DNA of 64,000 nt. Origin: Propionivibrio dicarboxylicus (GTDB lineage Bacteria > Pseudomonadota > Gammaproteobacteria > Burkholderiales > Rhodocyclaceae). Of this stretch, positions 30,676 to 40,644 are shown one piece after another. The notes beneath the pieces are model-generated. The model saw only the letters and a program-made list of their open reading frames with translations. It made no database searches and was not told where the DNA came from. Where the stretch lies: positions 1-64,000 of the forward strand of contig CAMDMZ010000021.1 of assembly GCA_945902805.1 (NCBI GenBank). The letters are read 5' to 3'. The position numbers and the translations under genes are program-made. How positions within the stretch are numbered: position 1 is the stretch's first letter; each line of letters starts with the position of its first letter.

Positions 30676-31967
30676 TGAAACCGCAGTGGTCTGAATTTGT
30701 TGCCGTAATCCGGCAGGAAGTGGTTCCTGCCCTGGGTTGTACCGAGCCGATATCGGTCGCCCTGGCCGCCGCCAATGGCCGCCGGCTGCTGGGCCAGGTA
30801 CCGCAACGGATCGATGTTCTGGTCAGCGGCAACCTGTTCAAGAACGGCATGGGTGTCGTTGTGCCAGGCACCGGGATGACCGGCCTTGCGGTGGCCGCCG
30901 CCGTTGGCGCGCTGGGTGGTTTGCCCGATGCCGGCCTGGAAGTGCTGCAGGACTTAACCCCCGAGCATGTCGAGCAAGCCAAGGCGCTGATCCCCAACAT
31001 CACCGTGGATATCAAGGACGTGCCGGACGTGCTGTATGCCGAAGTGACGTCTTACGCCGGCGAACACGTTGTGCGCGTAGTCATCGCCGAGGGTCACACC
31101 CGAATCGTTGCGCTGGAAAAGGATGGCGTTGACCAGATGCCCCGTCAGGACCAATCGGGCACGCCGGCGGCGAACGAAGAAGCCACCAAGCCAGTCATGA
31201 AAATGCGCGCTATCGTTGAGTTCGCCGAGCAAGTGCCTTATTCGGAGATTGCCTTCATTCTCGACGCCGCCACCATGAATCAAGCTCTGGCCGACAAAGG
31301 TCTGCAAGGTCTCGGGCTGGGGATCGGCAAGCTGCTCAGTGATCAGGTCGAACGCAAGTTGCTTTCCGACGATCTGATGACGATGGCGATGCGTCTCTCT
31401 GCCGCCGCGTCGGATGCGCGCATGGATGGCGCCATGTTACCGGCCATGTCGAATTCCGGTTCGGGCAATCAGGGCATCGCGGCAACCATGCCGGTGGTTG
31501 CCGCCGCGCGTTTTCTCAAAGCCAGCGACGAGCAACTTGCCCGCGCCCTGATCATGAGCCATCTAGTGGCGATCAGCATCAAGAGTCACCAGAACAAGCT
31601 GTCCGCCCTGTGCGCCGCGAGTACGGCGGCTATGGGTGCCGGTGCAGCAATCACCTGGCTGCTCGGTGGCAACTTCGACCAGATTGGCCATTGCATCAAC
31701 AACATGATCGGCGACGTCGCCGGCATCATCTGTGATGGCGCGGGCAGCGCCTGCTCGATGAAGGTGTCGACGTCCACTGCGGCGGCAGTCAAGGCAGCAC
31801 TGATGGCAATCAACAACCTGCACATCCCCGAAAGCCAGGGCATTGTCTCGGACGATGTCGATCAGACCATCGCCAACCTCAGCCGCATCGCGCGCAAGGG
31901 TATGCTCGATACCGATATCGAGATCATCAACATCATGCGCGCCAAGCAGCGCACGCAATGTACGTGA
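30675..31967 (+). CDS. UPF0597/L-cysteine desulfidase-like (serine dehydratase subunit alpha family)
   Basis: EVVPALGCTEPISVALAAA, MSNSGSGNQGIAATMPV, ICDGAGSACSMKV. Confidence 0.92.
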   Translation: MKPQWSEFVAVIRQEVVPALGCTEPISVALAAANGRRLLGQVPQRIDVLVSGNLFKNGMGVVVPGTGMTGLAVAAAVGALGGLPDAGLEVLQDLTPEHVEQAKALIPNITVDIKDVPDVLYAEVTSYAGEHVVRVVIAEGHTRIVALEKDGVDQMPRQDQSGTPAANEEATKPVMKMRAIVEFAEQVPYSEIAFILDAATMNQALADKGLQGLGLGIGKLLSDQVERKLLSDDLMTMAMRLSAAASDARMDGAMLPAMSNSGSGNQGIAATMPVVAAARFLKASDEQLARALIMSHLVAISIKSHQNKLSALCAASTAAMGAGAAITWLLGGNFDQIGHCINNMIGDVAGIICDGAGSACSMKVSTSTAAAVKAALMAINNLHIPESQGIVSDDVDQTIANLSRIARKGMLDTDIEIINIMRAKQRTQCT

Positions 31968-33583
31968 GGGTGAATTTCGTCATGCTACGTCGCCTGGGTT
32001 TGCTGATTTCCTGCGTCTGTTTAGTGTTGCTGGCGCTACCGGCAGGTGCGGCAGTGTCATCCGCCGATAGTGAAGCAGCCGCATTGACCTTGTTCAACCG
32101 TCACATTGTTACCCTGCAAGCCACCCAGTCCGGCTTGAGTGCTGCGGGTCGGGTCGAGCGAGCGCGACGGCGTTTTCTCGCTCTTGACGATACCGATTTG
32201 CTAAAACCGCTCAGCGTCTCGCCACTCCCCTCCGTGCCGGCCGGTCTATTGCTGAGCGTTGGCGAAAAGCCCCTGTTTGCTTTGCTCGCTGCCGATCTTG
32301 ACCCCGAGGACCGTGTCGATTTGGCGCAAGCCATGGATAGGGCACGCCTCCGGGTCAAGGACGCGATTGCCGCGCGTAATGCACAGAGTCAGTCCACTAC
32401 GCTGTTGCGTGGTCTGGCGATCAGCGCGGCCTGTGTCTTCGTCTGGTTGCTGGCGTTTCTGGTTGCCACGCGCCTGCATGGGTATTTCGATCGGCAGGTG
32501 CTGCAACACATGGAACCCGAAAGCGCCGATGCGGTGCCGCAAATCCATGCGTTGACCTATCTGCGTCTTGCCGGATATCGTTTGGCGGCCACGGGCGTCT
32601 GGCTGATGGTGGTGATCGCGACCTATCTCGCCGCATTGGGTGCCTTGATGGCATTCCCCTGGACCGAGCCATGGGGGCAAGAACTCGGCTCGTTTGTATA
32701 TACCCTGGGCGGATGGCTGGTCGCGGGCACACTGGGCGCCGTCCCGGGACTGCTCACGATAGCTGTAATCATGTTCGTTGCGCGGTCGATCCAGGATGTG
32801 CTGAATCTGTTGTTCAAGCATGTGCAGTCGGGTCAATTGCGGATTCCATTTCTGCATATCGAAACTCTCGGCGCGACGCGGCGTTTGTTCAGCGTGCTGA
32901 TCTGGGGGCTGGCACTGGCCGTGGCGTATCCATTTTTGCCCGGCTCGGGCAGCGATGCCTTCAAAGGCCTCTCGGTGATGTTCGGCTTGATGCTTACGCT
33001 GGGCTCAACTGGCGTGGTGACCCAATGGATGAGCGGCTTGGTCGTGGTTTATTCGCGTTCGCTCAAACGCGGCGATTTCGTGGCCGTGAATGGCGTTGAG
33101 GGGGTGGTAAGCGAAGTCGGCACGCTGGCGGTGAAGATCGTCAATCTGCGCAACGAGGAAATCACCTTGCCCAATAGCGTGCTCACCGGCAACCCCATCC
33201 ACAATTACTCCAAGCTTGCCGGACTTGAGGGTACGATGATCTCGACCCGAATCACCATCGGCTACGATACTCCATGGCGCCAAGTGCACGCCATGCTGAT
33301 CCTGGCCGCAGAGAAGACACCGGGCATCCGTCGCGAACCGAAGCCTTTTGTGTATCAGCGCGGATTGTCGGATTTTTACGTTGAGTACGAAGTGTTCGCC
33401 CATATCGATCAGCCGTTGCGGCGCATTCCGATTCTGTCGGCCATGTTGGCCGCGATCCAGGATGAATTCAATACTCATGGCGTACAGATCATGTCGCCGA
33501 ACTTTGTCGCCCAGCCGCCGCAGGCAGTGTTCGTTCCGCCGGACAAATGGCACGAAGCTCCTGCAGCGCCCCCAGCGCGGTAA
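31958..33583 (+). CDS. MscS-family mechanosensitive ion channel
   Basis: Multi-TM N-terminus; SRSLKRGDFVAVNGVEGVVSEVGTLAVKIVNLRNEEITLPNSVL. Confidence 0.92.
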   Translation: MYVRVNFVMLRRLGLLISCVCLVLLALPAGAAVSSADSEAAALTLFNRHIVTLQATQSGLSAAGRVERARRRFLALDDTDLLKPLSVSPLPSVPAGLLLSVGEKPLFALLAADLDPEDRVDLAQAMDRARLRVKDAIAARNAQSQSTTLLRGLAISAACVFVWLLAFLVATRLHGYFDRQVLQHMEPESADAVPQIHALTYLRLAGYRLAATGVWLMVVIATYLAALGALMAFPWTEPWGQELGSFVYTLGGWLVAGTLGAVPGLLTIAVIMFVARSIQDVLNLLFKHVQSGQLRIPFLHIETLGATRRLFSVLIWGLALAVAYPFLPGSGSDAFKGLSVMFGLMLTLGSTGVVTQWMSGLVVVYSRSLKRGDFVAVNGVEGVVSEVGTLAVKIVNLRNEEITLPNSVLTGNPIHNYSKLAGLEGTMISTRITIGYDTPWRQVHAMLILAAEKTPGIRREPKPFVYQRGLSDFYVEYEVFAHIDQPLRRIPILSAMLAAIQDEFNTHGVQIMSPNFVAQPPQAVFVPPDKWHEAPAAPPAR

Positions 33584-33596
33584 ACGTACGCCTTCC

Positions 33597-33621
33597 GCCG
33601 TCCCACCAGCGCCGACTTTTT
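33597..33621 (+). repeat. 25-nt dispersed repeat copy 7
   Basis: GCCGTCCCACCAGCGCCGACTTTTT; between mscS stop and next ATG at 33626. Confidence 0.9.
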
Positions 33622-33625
33622 GACC

Positions 33626-35254
33626 ATGTTGCGAATCAACGAACTCAAACTCCCGCTCGACCACGCCAAAGACGCGATCCGTGCTGCGATTCTGCAGCGG
33701 CTCGATATTCCGGCTAGCGAACTGATCAGCTTCTCGATTTTTCGGCGCAGCGTGGATGCGCGCAAGAAGTCGGCAATCAGCCTGATCTACGCCATCGATG
33801 CCGAGGTGAACAACGAAGCGGCGCTGCTTCGGCGCTTGCGGGATGATCGTCACATCATGCCCACGCCGGATGCCACGTATCGTTTCGTGGCGCATGCCCC
33901 GGCGGAGTTGAAGTCGCGCCCAGTGGTGATTGGTACCGGTCCCTGCGGCCTGTTTGCCGGCTTGCTGCTGGCACAGATGGGCTTCAAGCCCATCATCCTC
34001 GAACGCGGCAAGGCGGTGCGCGAGCGGACCAAGGACACTTGGGGCTTGTGGCGCAAGGGCGAATTGAATCCGGATTCGAATGTGCAGTTCGGCGAAGGTG
34101 GTGCCGGCACTTTCTCCGATGGCAAACTTTACAGCCAGATCAAGGACCCGCAGCACCACGGGCGCAAGGTGCTGGAAGAGTTCGTCAAAGCCGGTGCGCC
34201 GGAAGAGATTCTTTACATCAACAAGCCGCACATTGGCACGTTTCGCCTGGTCAGCATGGTGGAAAAGATGCGCGCGAGCATCATCGAGTTGGGCGGTGAA
34301 GTGCGCTTCGGCGCCAAGGTCGAGGAAATCGAGATCGAACGCGATAACAATGGCAACGGACAGGTGCGCGGCGTGGCGCTCGCCGACGGCGAACGCATCG
34401 CCGCCGAGCATGTGGTGCTCGCCGTTGGTCACAGCGCACGCGATACCTTCCAGATGCTCTATGACCACGGCGTGCATATCGAGGCCAAACCGTTCTCGAT
34501 CGGCGTGCGCATCGAGCATCCGCAAGCGCTGATCGATCGCGCTCGCTACGGCACAGCGGCGGGCCATCCGCTGCTCGGCGCAGCCGACTACAAGCTGGTG
34601 CACCACTGCAGCAACGGTCGCTCGGCCTACAGTTTCTGCATGTGTCCCGGCGGTCAGGTGGTGGCCGCGACCTCCGAACCCGGATGCGTGGTGACCAACG
34701 GCATGAGCCAGTATTCGCGCGCCGAGCGCAACGCTAACAGCGGCATCGTCGTCGGCATCACGCCCGAAGTCGACTACCCCGGTCATCCGCTGGCCGGCAT
34801 CGAGTTTCAGCGTGAGTGGGAATCGAAGGCCTTTGCGGCAGGCGGTAGTAGCTACGCCGCACCGGCGCAACGGGTCGGCGATTTTCTCGCTGGCCGTCCC
34901 TCGGTCGCTCAAGGCGAAATCGAACCGTCCTACACGCCCGGTGTGCATTGGACCGATCTCGCACAGTGCCTACCGCCTTTTGTGGTGACCGCGCTACGCG
35001 AAGCGTTGCCGGCCTTCGAAAAACAGATTCGCGGTTTTGCCATGGAAGACGCGGTGATGACCGGTGTCGAAACCCGCACTTCATCGCCGATCCGCATCAC
35101 GCGCGGCGCGGATTTTCAGAGCTTGAACACGCGCGGCCTCTACCCGGCCGGTGAAGGGGCGGGTTACGCTGGCGGCATTCTCTCGGCGGGCGTCGATGGC
35201 ATCAAGGTAGCGGAAGCCGTGGCGCTGGCGCTGCTCCAGGCTGCCCCGGCATAG
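33626..35254 (+). CDS. NAD(P)/FAD-dependent oxidoreductase (uncharacterised FAD-utilising dehydrogenase family)
   Basis: VVIGTGPCGLFAGLLLAQMGFKPIILERGKAVRERT, YSFCMCPGGQVVAATSEPG, GEGAGYAGGILSAGVDG. Confidence 0.92.
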   Translation: MLRINELKLPLDHAKDAIRAAILQRLDIPASELISFSIFRRSVDARKKSAISLIYAIDAEVNNEAALLRRLRDDRHIMPTPDATYRFVAHAPAELKSRPVVIGTGPCGLFAGLLLAQMGFKPIILERGKAVRERTKDTWGLWRKGELNPDSNVQFGEGGAGTFSDGKLYSQIKDPQHHGRKVLEEFVKAGAPEEILYINKPHIGTFRLVSMVEKMRASIIELGGEVRFGAKVEEIEIERDNNGNGQVRGVALADGERIAAEHVVLAVGHSARDTFQMLYDHGVHIEAKPFSIGVRIEHPQALIDRARYGTAAGHPLLGAADYKLVHHCSNGRSAYSFCMCPGGQVVAATSEPGCVVTNGMSQYSRAERNANSGIVVGITPEVDYPGHPLAGIEFQREWESKAFAAGGSSYAAPAQRVGDFLAGRPSVAQGEIEPSYTPGVHWTDLAQCLPPFVVTALREALPAFEKQIRGFAMEDAVMTGVETRTSSPIRITRGADFQSLNTRGLYPAGEGAGYAGGILSAGVDGIKVAEAVALALLQAAPA

Positions 35255-35265
35255 GGGAAAAAGCA

Positions 35266-35334
35266 TTGTCTTTCCCGCGTCGGCGGGAATCTAGTCAAGC
35301 CAACACACTGGATCCCCGCTTGCGCGAGGATGAC
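35266..35334. repeat. Extragenic double-hairpin element between convergent genes
   Basis: TTCCCGC-GTCG-GCGGGAA (35272-35289) and ATCCCCGC-TTGC-GCGAGGAT; resembles the widespread TTCCCGC..GCGGGAATC repeat class. Confidence 0.8.
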
Positions 35335-35341
35335 AGAAAAA

Positions 35342-38300
35342 TCAGGCCAGCGTGGTCAGTGTGTCGGCGACAGCCATGGTAAAACGCGGAAGTTCAGCAT
35401 CAAGTCGTACCAGGGCGTTCCTGGCAATGGCCTCGGCATCCGGTAATTTCTGCTTCAGCGGCAGTTCGATCGCTGCCGCAATTTCCTGGATTTCCATAGC
35501 GCCCAGATTGCCGGCAGCGCCTTTGGTGGAGTGCGCAATGTCCTGCGCCTCATCCGGGTTACCTGCATCCAGTGCGGCGCGAATCCGGACGTGGTTCTGG
35601 CTGTGGTGGTCGACGAATATCTTGAGCAGGCGCAGGTAAGATGCCATTTTTCCTTGCACCGCGCTCAGTCCGACGGTGACATTCAGCCCGTCAATCTGCG
35701 CCAGTGCCTCGCTGGCCGTCGGTTTCGGTGCGGCGGCAATCGCTTCGGTTGGTGCTGTGTCGCTGGTGGCAGTCTGTGCCGCCGGAGTCGGCATCCACTG
35801 CAAGAGTGTGGAGAAGAAGTGGCTTGGATTGACCGGTTTGGTGATGAAGTCATTCATCCCCGCTTCCAGGCAGCGCGCCTTGTCCTCGACGAAGGCATTC
35901 GCCGTCATCGCGATGATCGGCACCCGCTCGCCACCAACCTGGCGACGGATGGTTCGCGTCGCTTCCAGCCCATCCATACGGGGCATTTGCATGTCCATCA
36001 GGATCAGGGCATAGGTGTTTTCACGGGTCAGTTTCGCCGCCTCGACGCCGTCGACGGCAATGTCAACCTCCAAAGCGGCATCACCGAGCAACATCGAGGT
36101 GATTTCACGATTGACCGGCTCGTCCTCAGCCAGCAGCACGCGACGGCCGGCATGGCTGGCCTGCAGGATGTCGACGGCATTGTGGATGTCGGCGCTGGTG
36201 TTGCCGGTCCGGGCGTCAAGATTCTTCTTCAGCCGCGCGGTGAACCAGAATGTGCTGCCGATGCCTTGGGTGCTGCTGACACCCGCATCGCCGTTCATCA
36301 GTTGCGCAATCTTGCGCGTGATGGCTAAGCCGAGACCGGTGCCGCCATACTTGCGCGTGGTCGAATTGTCGGCTTGCTCGAAGGCGGAAAAAAGTCGCGG
36401 AAACGATTCTGCCGCGATCCCGATCCCCGAGTCTTCGACCTCGAAGCGCAGCAAGGCACTCGCCGCATCCTGCTCGATCAGCGCTACGCGCAAATTGACC
36501 TTGCCGGCATCGGTGAATTTGACCGCGTTCGTCGCGTAGTTGAGTACGGCCTGTTGCAGGCGGGTGGAATCGCCGAGCAGATCCGGCAGCCCGGGGGCAA
36601 CCTGGCTGATCAGTTGCAGACGTTTGGCCTGGCTCTTGGACGCGAGCATCGAAATGACATTGCCGATCACGCTTTCGATCCGCAGCGGTGCTTCTTCCAG
36701 CACCAGCTTACCGGCCTCGATCTTCGAAACATCGAGCACGGCGTTGATGATGTCGAGCAGGTGTGTGCCGGCCGCTTCGAGCTTGTCGAGCCGATCCATC
36801 TGCGGCGGCGGCAGACCGCCACGGCGGATCAGGTGGGCCATGCCGGTGATCGCATTGAGCGGGGTCCGGATCTCGTGCGACATATTGGCGAGGAACGCCG
36901 TTTTCGCCACGTTGGCGGCCTCGGCCGCCTCCTTGGCAATGGCCAGTTGTTCGGTGCGTTTGCCGACCAGTTCTTCCAAATGCAAGCGGTGTTGCTGCAA
37001 CTCGGCATTGGCTTTCTTGTGTTCAGTGATGTCGGAACAGAAGCCCATTACCTGCTGGTTGGGTAGCGTGATGGCGCGCAAAGTGACATCGATGGTGCTG
37101 CCGTCCTTGCGCCGCAGCGTGAGATCAACGTCCTGCATACCCGCCGATTTCACGGACTCGAAGGTTTCGACATACTGATCGATTGGACCCGGCGGTGCCA
37201 GGTCGGCGACCGTCATCCGCAGCAGCTCCTCTTCGCTGTAGCCGACCATCTGGCATGCCGATGGATTGACTTCAACGTAGCGGCCTTCGAGGTCGGTGAC
37301 GAAAATTCCTTCCGGTGCGGATTCGATATAGGTCCGGTAGCGCGATTCGCTGGCTTGCAGGGTTTCGGTAGCGCGTTGTCCTTGCAACCAGGCGCGTCGG
37401 ATCAGCCACGCCGCGAAAATACTGCCGAGCAAAAAGGCACCCAGCAACATGAGGGTCTTCTGTACTTCGCGGTTCCAGGCATCGAAATAGTCTTCCGGCG
37501 CCATGCCGATGGTCAGGATGTAAGGAATGTGGCGAATACGCTGAAAGGCGTAGGTGCGCTCATAGCCGTCGGGGGCGTTCAAGGTGTGAAAGCGGCCATG
37601 GCTGACGCCCGACTCAAGCAGCGCTGTAAACTCGCTAGAAACCTTCTTGTCGCCCGATTGACCGGCCGGGCCTTCGACGGGTGGGACGCGTGTGAGTAGT
37701 CCCTTGTTGACGTTCCGGATGACGGCAGAGCCATGCGGACCGAGCTCGAGCTTGGCTAGGATCTGCGAAAAGTGACTGACCGGCATCGCCGCTGAGATCA
37801 CGCCGGCGAATGTGCCATCCGCTTTGCGGAACGAACGAGTAAAAGCCACGACGGGCGTTTTCGACACCCGTCCGAGTAGTGGTTCGGTAACGATCAGCGT
37901 TTGCCCTGGATTCTCTTTATGGGCAGCAAAAAATGGGCGGTCTGCGTAGCTTGCTGGACTTTCACGACTGACGCCCTTTCCCCAGAGCGCAAGACCCTCG
38001 GTATTGCTGACACGAAAGGCGTCGACCTCCGGGTGGCGCTTGCGGTGTGTTTCGAGCAATCGATTGATCCGCGCATCATCAAGGTGCCCCTCCGAACTCA
38101 TGTGTTCGAGCCAGTCGGCGATCGCCAGCAACGCCAGATCGATGCCACGGGACGAATCGGCGATGTTGTGTTCCAGCAGCTTGGCCAGGTTGCTGGTCGT
38201 CTCATTGACCTGTTCGATGGTCTTTTCGCGACTGAACTGCAGGCTCTGGATACCGATGGCGATCATCAGGACGTTGACGACAAGCACGCCCAGCACCAAC

Positions 38301-38374
38301 CAGCGGTGAAATCCGTTGGTGAGTGAGAACGGCGTGGGGCGATCAGTGGCGCCGCTATCGTTACGATCGTTCAT
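35342..38374 (-). CDS. Hybrid sensor histidine kinase (dCACHE-like, PAS, HisKA/HATPase, REC, Hpt)
   Basis: FLANMSHEIRTPLNAITG, LILMDMQMPRMDG, IAHSTKGAAGNLGA. Confidence 0.93.
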   Translation of the reverse strand: MNDRNDSGATDRPTPFSLTNGFHRWLVLGVLVVNVLMIAIGIQSLQFSREKTIEQVNETTSNLAKLLEHNIADSSRGIDLALLAIADWLEHMSSEGHLDDARINRLLETHRKRHPEVDAFRVSNTEGLALWGKGVSRESPASYADRPFFAAHKENPGQTLIVTEPLLGRVSKTPVVAFTRSFRKADGTFAGVISAAMPVSHFSQILAKLELGPHGSAVIRNVNKGLLTRVPPVEGPAGQSGDKKVSSEFTALLESGVSHGRFHTLNAPDGYERTYAFQRIRHIPYILTIGMAPEDYFDAWNREVQKTLMLLGAFLLGSIFAAWLIRRAWLQGQRATETLQASESRYRTYIESAPEGIFVTDLEGRYVEVNPSACQMVGYSEEELLRMTVADLAPPGPIDQYVETFESVKSAGMQDVDLTLRRKDGSTIDVTLRAITLPNQQVMGFCSDITEHKKANAELQQHRLHLEELVGKRTEQLAIAKEAAEAANVAKTAFLANMSHEIRTPLNAITGMAHLIRRGGLPPPQMDRLDKLEAAGTHLLDIINAVLDVSKIEAGKLVLEEAPLRIESVIGNVISMLASKSQAKRLQLISQVAPGLPDLLGDSTRLQQAVLNYATNAVKFTDAGKVNLRVALIEQDAASALLRFEVEDSGIGIAAESFPRLFSAFEQADNSTTRKYGGTGLGLAITRKIAQLMNGDAGVSSTQGIGSTFWFTARLKKNLDARTGNTSADIHNAVDILQASHAGRRVLLAEDEPVNREITSMLLGDAALEVDIAVDGVEAAKLTRENTYALILMDMQMPRMDGLEATRTIRRQVGGERVPIIAMTANAFVEDKARCLEAGMNDFITKPVNPSHFFSTLLQWMPTPAAQTATSDTAPTEAIAAAPKPTASEALAQIDGLNVTVGLSAVQGKMASYLRLLKIFVDHHSQNHVRIRAALDAGNPDEAQDIAHSTKGAAGNLGAMEIQEIAAAIELPLKQKLPDAEAIARNALVRLDAELPRFTMAVADTLTTLA

Positions 38375-38480
38375 GCGTGGAATGAAATTCCGAATGGATT
38401 GACGCAGGTTGGAAGATCCTGCAATTTGCGTTTAAGGCGCAATTATCCACTATTACTTTGTGCCTATGGAACGGGTTGTG

Positions 38481-39695
38481 CTAGACACATTGCCCGGCCA
38501 CCCAACCCGATGACCACGCCCACTGAAAGTTGTAGCCGCCCAGCCAGCCGGTGACGTCAACGACTTCGCCGATGAAGTAGAGGCCGGGGGTGGCCGTGGC
38601 TTCCATGGTCTTCGACGAGAGAGCGTCGGTGCTAACGCCACCAAGCGTTACCTCGGCCTTGGCAAAGCCGAGCGTGCCCGATGGCATCAGCGACCAGCTT
38701 TTCAGCCCGGCGGCGACATCCGCCAGATCGCGGTTCGAGAGTTCGCTGATAGGGCGTTCGAGCAATCGGGGATTGCCTTGCAGCGCGCACCACTCGTGGG
38801 CGAAGCGGCGCGGCAGATGCTCCGCCAGAAGATTCGGCAGGATCAGCTTGCTCTGTCGGTGCTCGGCCAGCCAGGCGCTGATATCGATGCCGGGCAACAG
38901 ATCGATGTCGACCGGCTGCTTCTTTCCGCTGTGGTAGTCCTGCATCTGCCAATAGCTGGAAATTTGCAGAATGGCCGGACCGGACAGGCCGCGATGGGTG
39001 ATGAGGACGTTTTCGCGAAACTGCGCGGCGTCGACTTGCGCCTTGGCGTCGAGCGTGGCGCCGGACAGCGGCTTCAGTGCCGTGAGCAGTTCCGGTGGCA
39101 GGGCCAGCGGGACCAGCGCCGGTTTGGGTGGAATCACCGGGATGCCGAATTGCTCGGCCAGCCGGTAGCCGAAGGGTGTTGCACCGAGCTTGGGAATGGC
39201 GAGGCCGCCGGTGGCGATCACCAGCGACTGGCACTGGAAGCGGCCTTGATCGGTGGTGATGGTGTAGCGATGTGGCGCACCGGAATCATGGCGTTCGACA
39301 TTCTGCACGGCGCAGTTCAAGGCCCAGCGCACTCCTGCGCCATCGCAGGCATCGCGCAGCATCGCGATGATCTGTTCGGCCGAGTCGTCGCAGAACAGTT
39401 GCCCGTGCTCGCGCTCGTGATAGGCGATGCGTCGTGCCTCGATCATGGCGATGAAGTGCTGCGGCGTGAAGCGGGCGAGGGCGGAACGGCAAAAGTGCGG
39501 GTTTTGCGAAAGGTAGTTGGCGGCGCTGACCGTGCGATTGGTGAAGTTGCAACGTCCGCCACCCGAGATGCGGATGCGTTCGCCGATCGTCGTGGCGTGA
39601 TCGATCAGCAACACGCGTCGGCCACGTGCCCCGGCTTGGGCCGCGCACATCATGCCGGCAGCACCGGCACCGATGACGATGACGTCAAGATTCAT
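38481..39695 (-). CDS. NAD(P)/FAD-dependent oxidoreductase (HI0933/BaiN family)
   Basis: VIVIGAGAAGMMCAAQAGARGRRVLLIDH, ISGGGRCNFTNRTV, GEVVDVTGWLGGYNFQWAWSSG. Confidence 0.93.
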   Translation of the reverse strand: MNLDVIVIGAGAAGMMCAAQAGARGRRVLLIDHATTIGERIRISGGGRCNFTNRTVSAANYLSQNPHFCRSALARFTPQHFIAMIEARRIAYHEREHGQLFCDDSAEQIIAMLRDACDGAGVRWALNCAVQNVERHDSGAPHRYTITTDQGRFQCQSLVIATGGLAIPKLGATPFGYRLAEQFGIPVIPPKPALVPLALPPELLTALKPLSGATLDAKAQVDAAQFRENVLITHRGLSGPAILQISSYWQMQDYHSGKKQPVDIDLLPGIDISAWLAEHRQSKLILPNLLAEHLPRRFAHEWCALQGNPRLLERPISELSNRDLADVAAGLKSWSLMPSGTLGFAKAEVTLGGVSTDALSSKTMEATATPGLYFIGEVVDVTGWLGGYNFQWAWSSGWVAGQCV

Positions 39696-40585
39696 GGCGG
39701 CCGGTGGCTGGCCAGTTCATTCAGCACCAGGGCGCCCAACACCAGGGCACCGCCGACGAGCGTGCTGGTGGTCGGCACTTCACCGGCTCCAAGCCAGGCC
39801 AGGAGAATGCCGAAGATCACTTCAAGCAAGGCCAATAGTGAGATTTCGGGGGCGGGCAAAACACGCGTCAGGCGCACGACGATCAGACACGGAATGGCCA
39901 GTTGCACGACGCCGAGCAGTGCCAGCAGACCAAGATCGTGATTCGATGCCTGCAGCGGCCAGGCAAAAGGCAAGGTGGCGGCCGCCGAAAGTAGCGCGCC
40001 GACCAGGATCGCCGGCAGCATATCCTGCACTGGGGTGCCGTTATCGCGAGCTTTGCCGGCGAGGCCTTGCAACAAGGTCCAATTGACCGAGGCGGCGACG
40101 GGCACCACCAGCGCAACTAGGCTACCGACCAGCGACATGCCGTGCGTAGCCTCCTCGCCGAACATTCCGGCAATGCCGATGACGGCGGCAATAATCGCGG
40201 CCCAGGTTCGGCGCGGGAGTTTGTGTTGCAGAAAAACGCGAGCGAAGAGTGCCGTGAGCAAGGGGCCGGCAGCCATGGTGACCAGCACGTTGGCGACCGA
40301 CGTCAGCGTCAAGGCAACCATGAACGAGGTGTACATCACACCCCAGCACACCCCGGAAATCCAGATCACCCGTGGGCCGCGCAGCAGGATGCGCCAAAGA
40401 TCGGCGCCGCGCATTACCGTCAGAATTGTGGCCAGAGCGACCGCGTTGAAGAGGCTGCGCCAGAAGGTGACCTCGAAACTGCGAGCCGCATCGAGATGGC
40501 GTGTGACGACGCCGGCGATGCTCCAGAGCAGAGTGGCGAGCACCATCAGGGCGACGGCGCGCGAGTGCGAAAGTGGTGGTGACAT
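39692..40585 (-). CDS. EamA/DMT family transporter
   Basis: Ten-TM pattern; ALLEVIFGILLAWLGAGEVPTTSTLVGGALVLGALVLNE. Confidence 0.9.
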   Translation of the reverse strand: MSPPLSHSRAVALMVLATLLWSIAGVVTRHLDAARSFEVTFWRSLFNAVALATILTVMRGADLWRILLRGPRVIWISGVCWGVMYTSFMVALTLTSVANVLVTMAAGPLLTALFARVFLQHKLPRRTWAAIIAAVIGIAGMFGEEATHGMSLVGSLVALVVPVAASVNWTLLQGLAGKARDNGTPVQDMLPAILVGALLSAAATLPFAWPLQASNHDLGLLALLGVVQLAIPCLIVVRLTRVLPAPEISLLALLEVIFGILLAWLGAGEVPTTSTLVGGALVLGALVLNELASHRPP

Positions 40586-40614
40586 GGTGTGTGCGCCGGG
40601 GCTGTGTCGGAACC

Positions 40615-40639
40615 GCCGTCCCGCCAGCACCGACTTTTT
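40615..40639 (+). repeat. 25-nt dispersed repeat copy 8
   Basis: GCCGTCCCGCCAGCACCGACTTTTT; 5 bp after the stop of the DUF1854 gene. Confidence 0.9.
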
Positions 40640-40644
40640 AGGCT

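Noticed and set aside
33005-34948. 647-aa minus-strand ORF antisense to mscS/FAD oxidoreductase
   Set aside because: Antisense to well-supported conserved genes; His/Arg/Asp-rich translation typical of high-GC shadow ORFs.
36188-36205. GTCGGCGCTGG partial repeat match in hybrid kinase
   Set aside because: 11 nt only, within GC-rich coding sequence; consistent with chance.
38630-38650. GTCGGTGCT partial repeat match in BaiN-like gene
   Set aside because: Short match inside conserved coding sequence; downstream sequence diverges.
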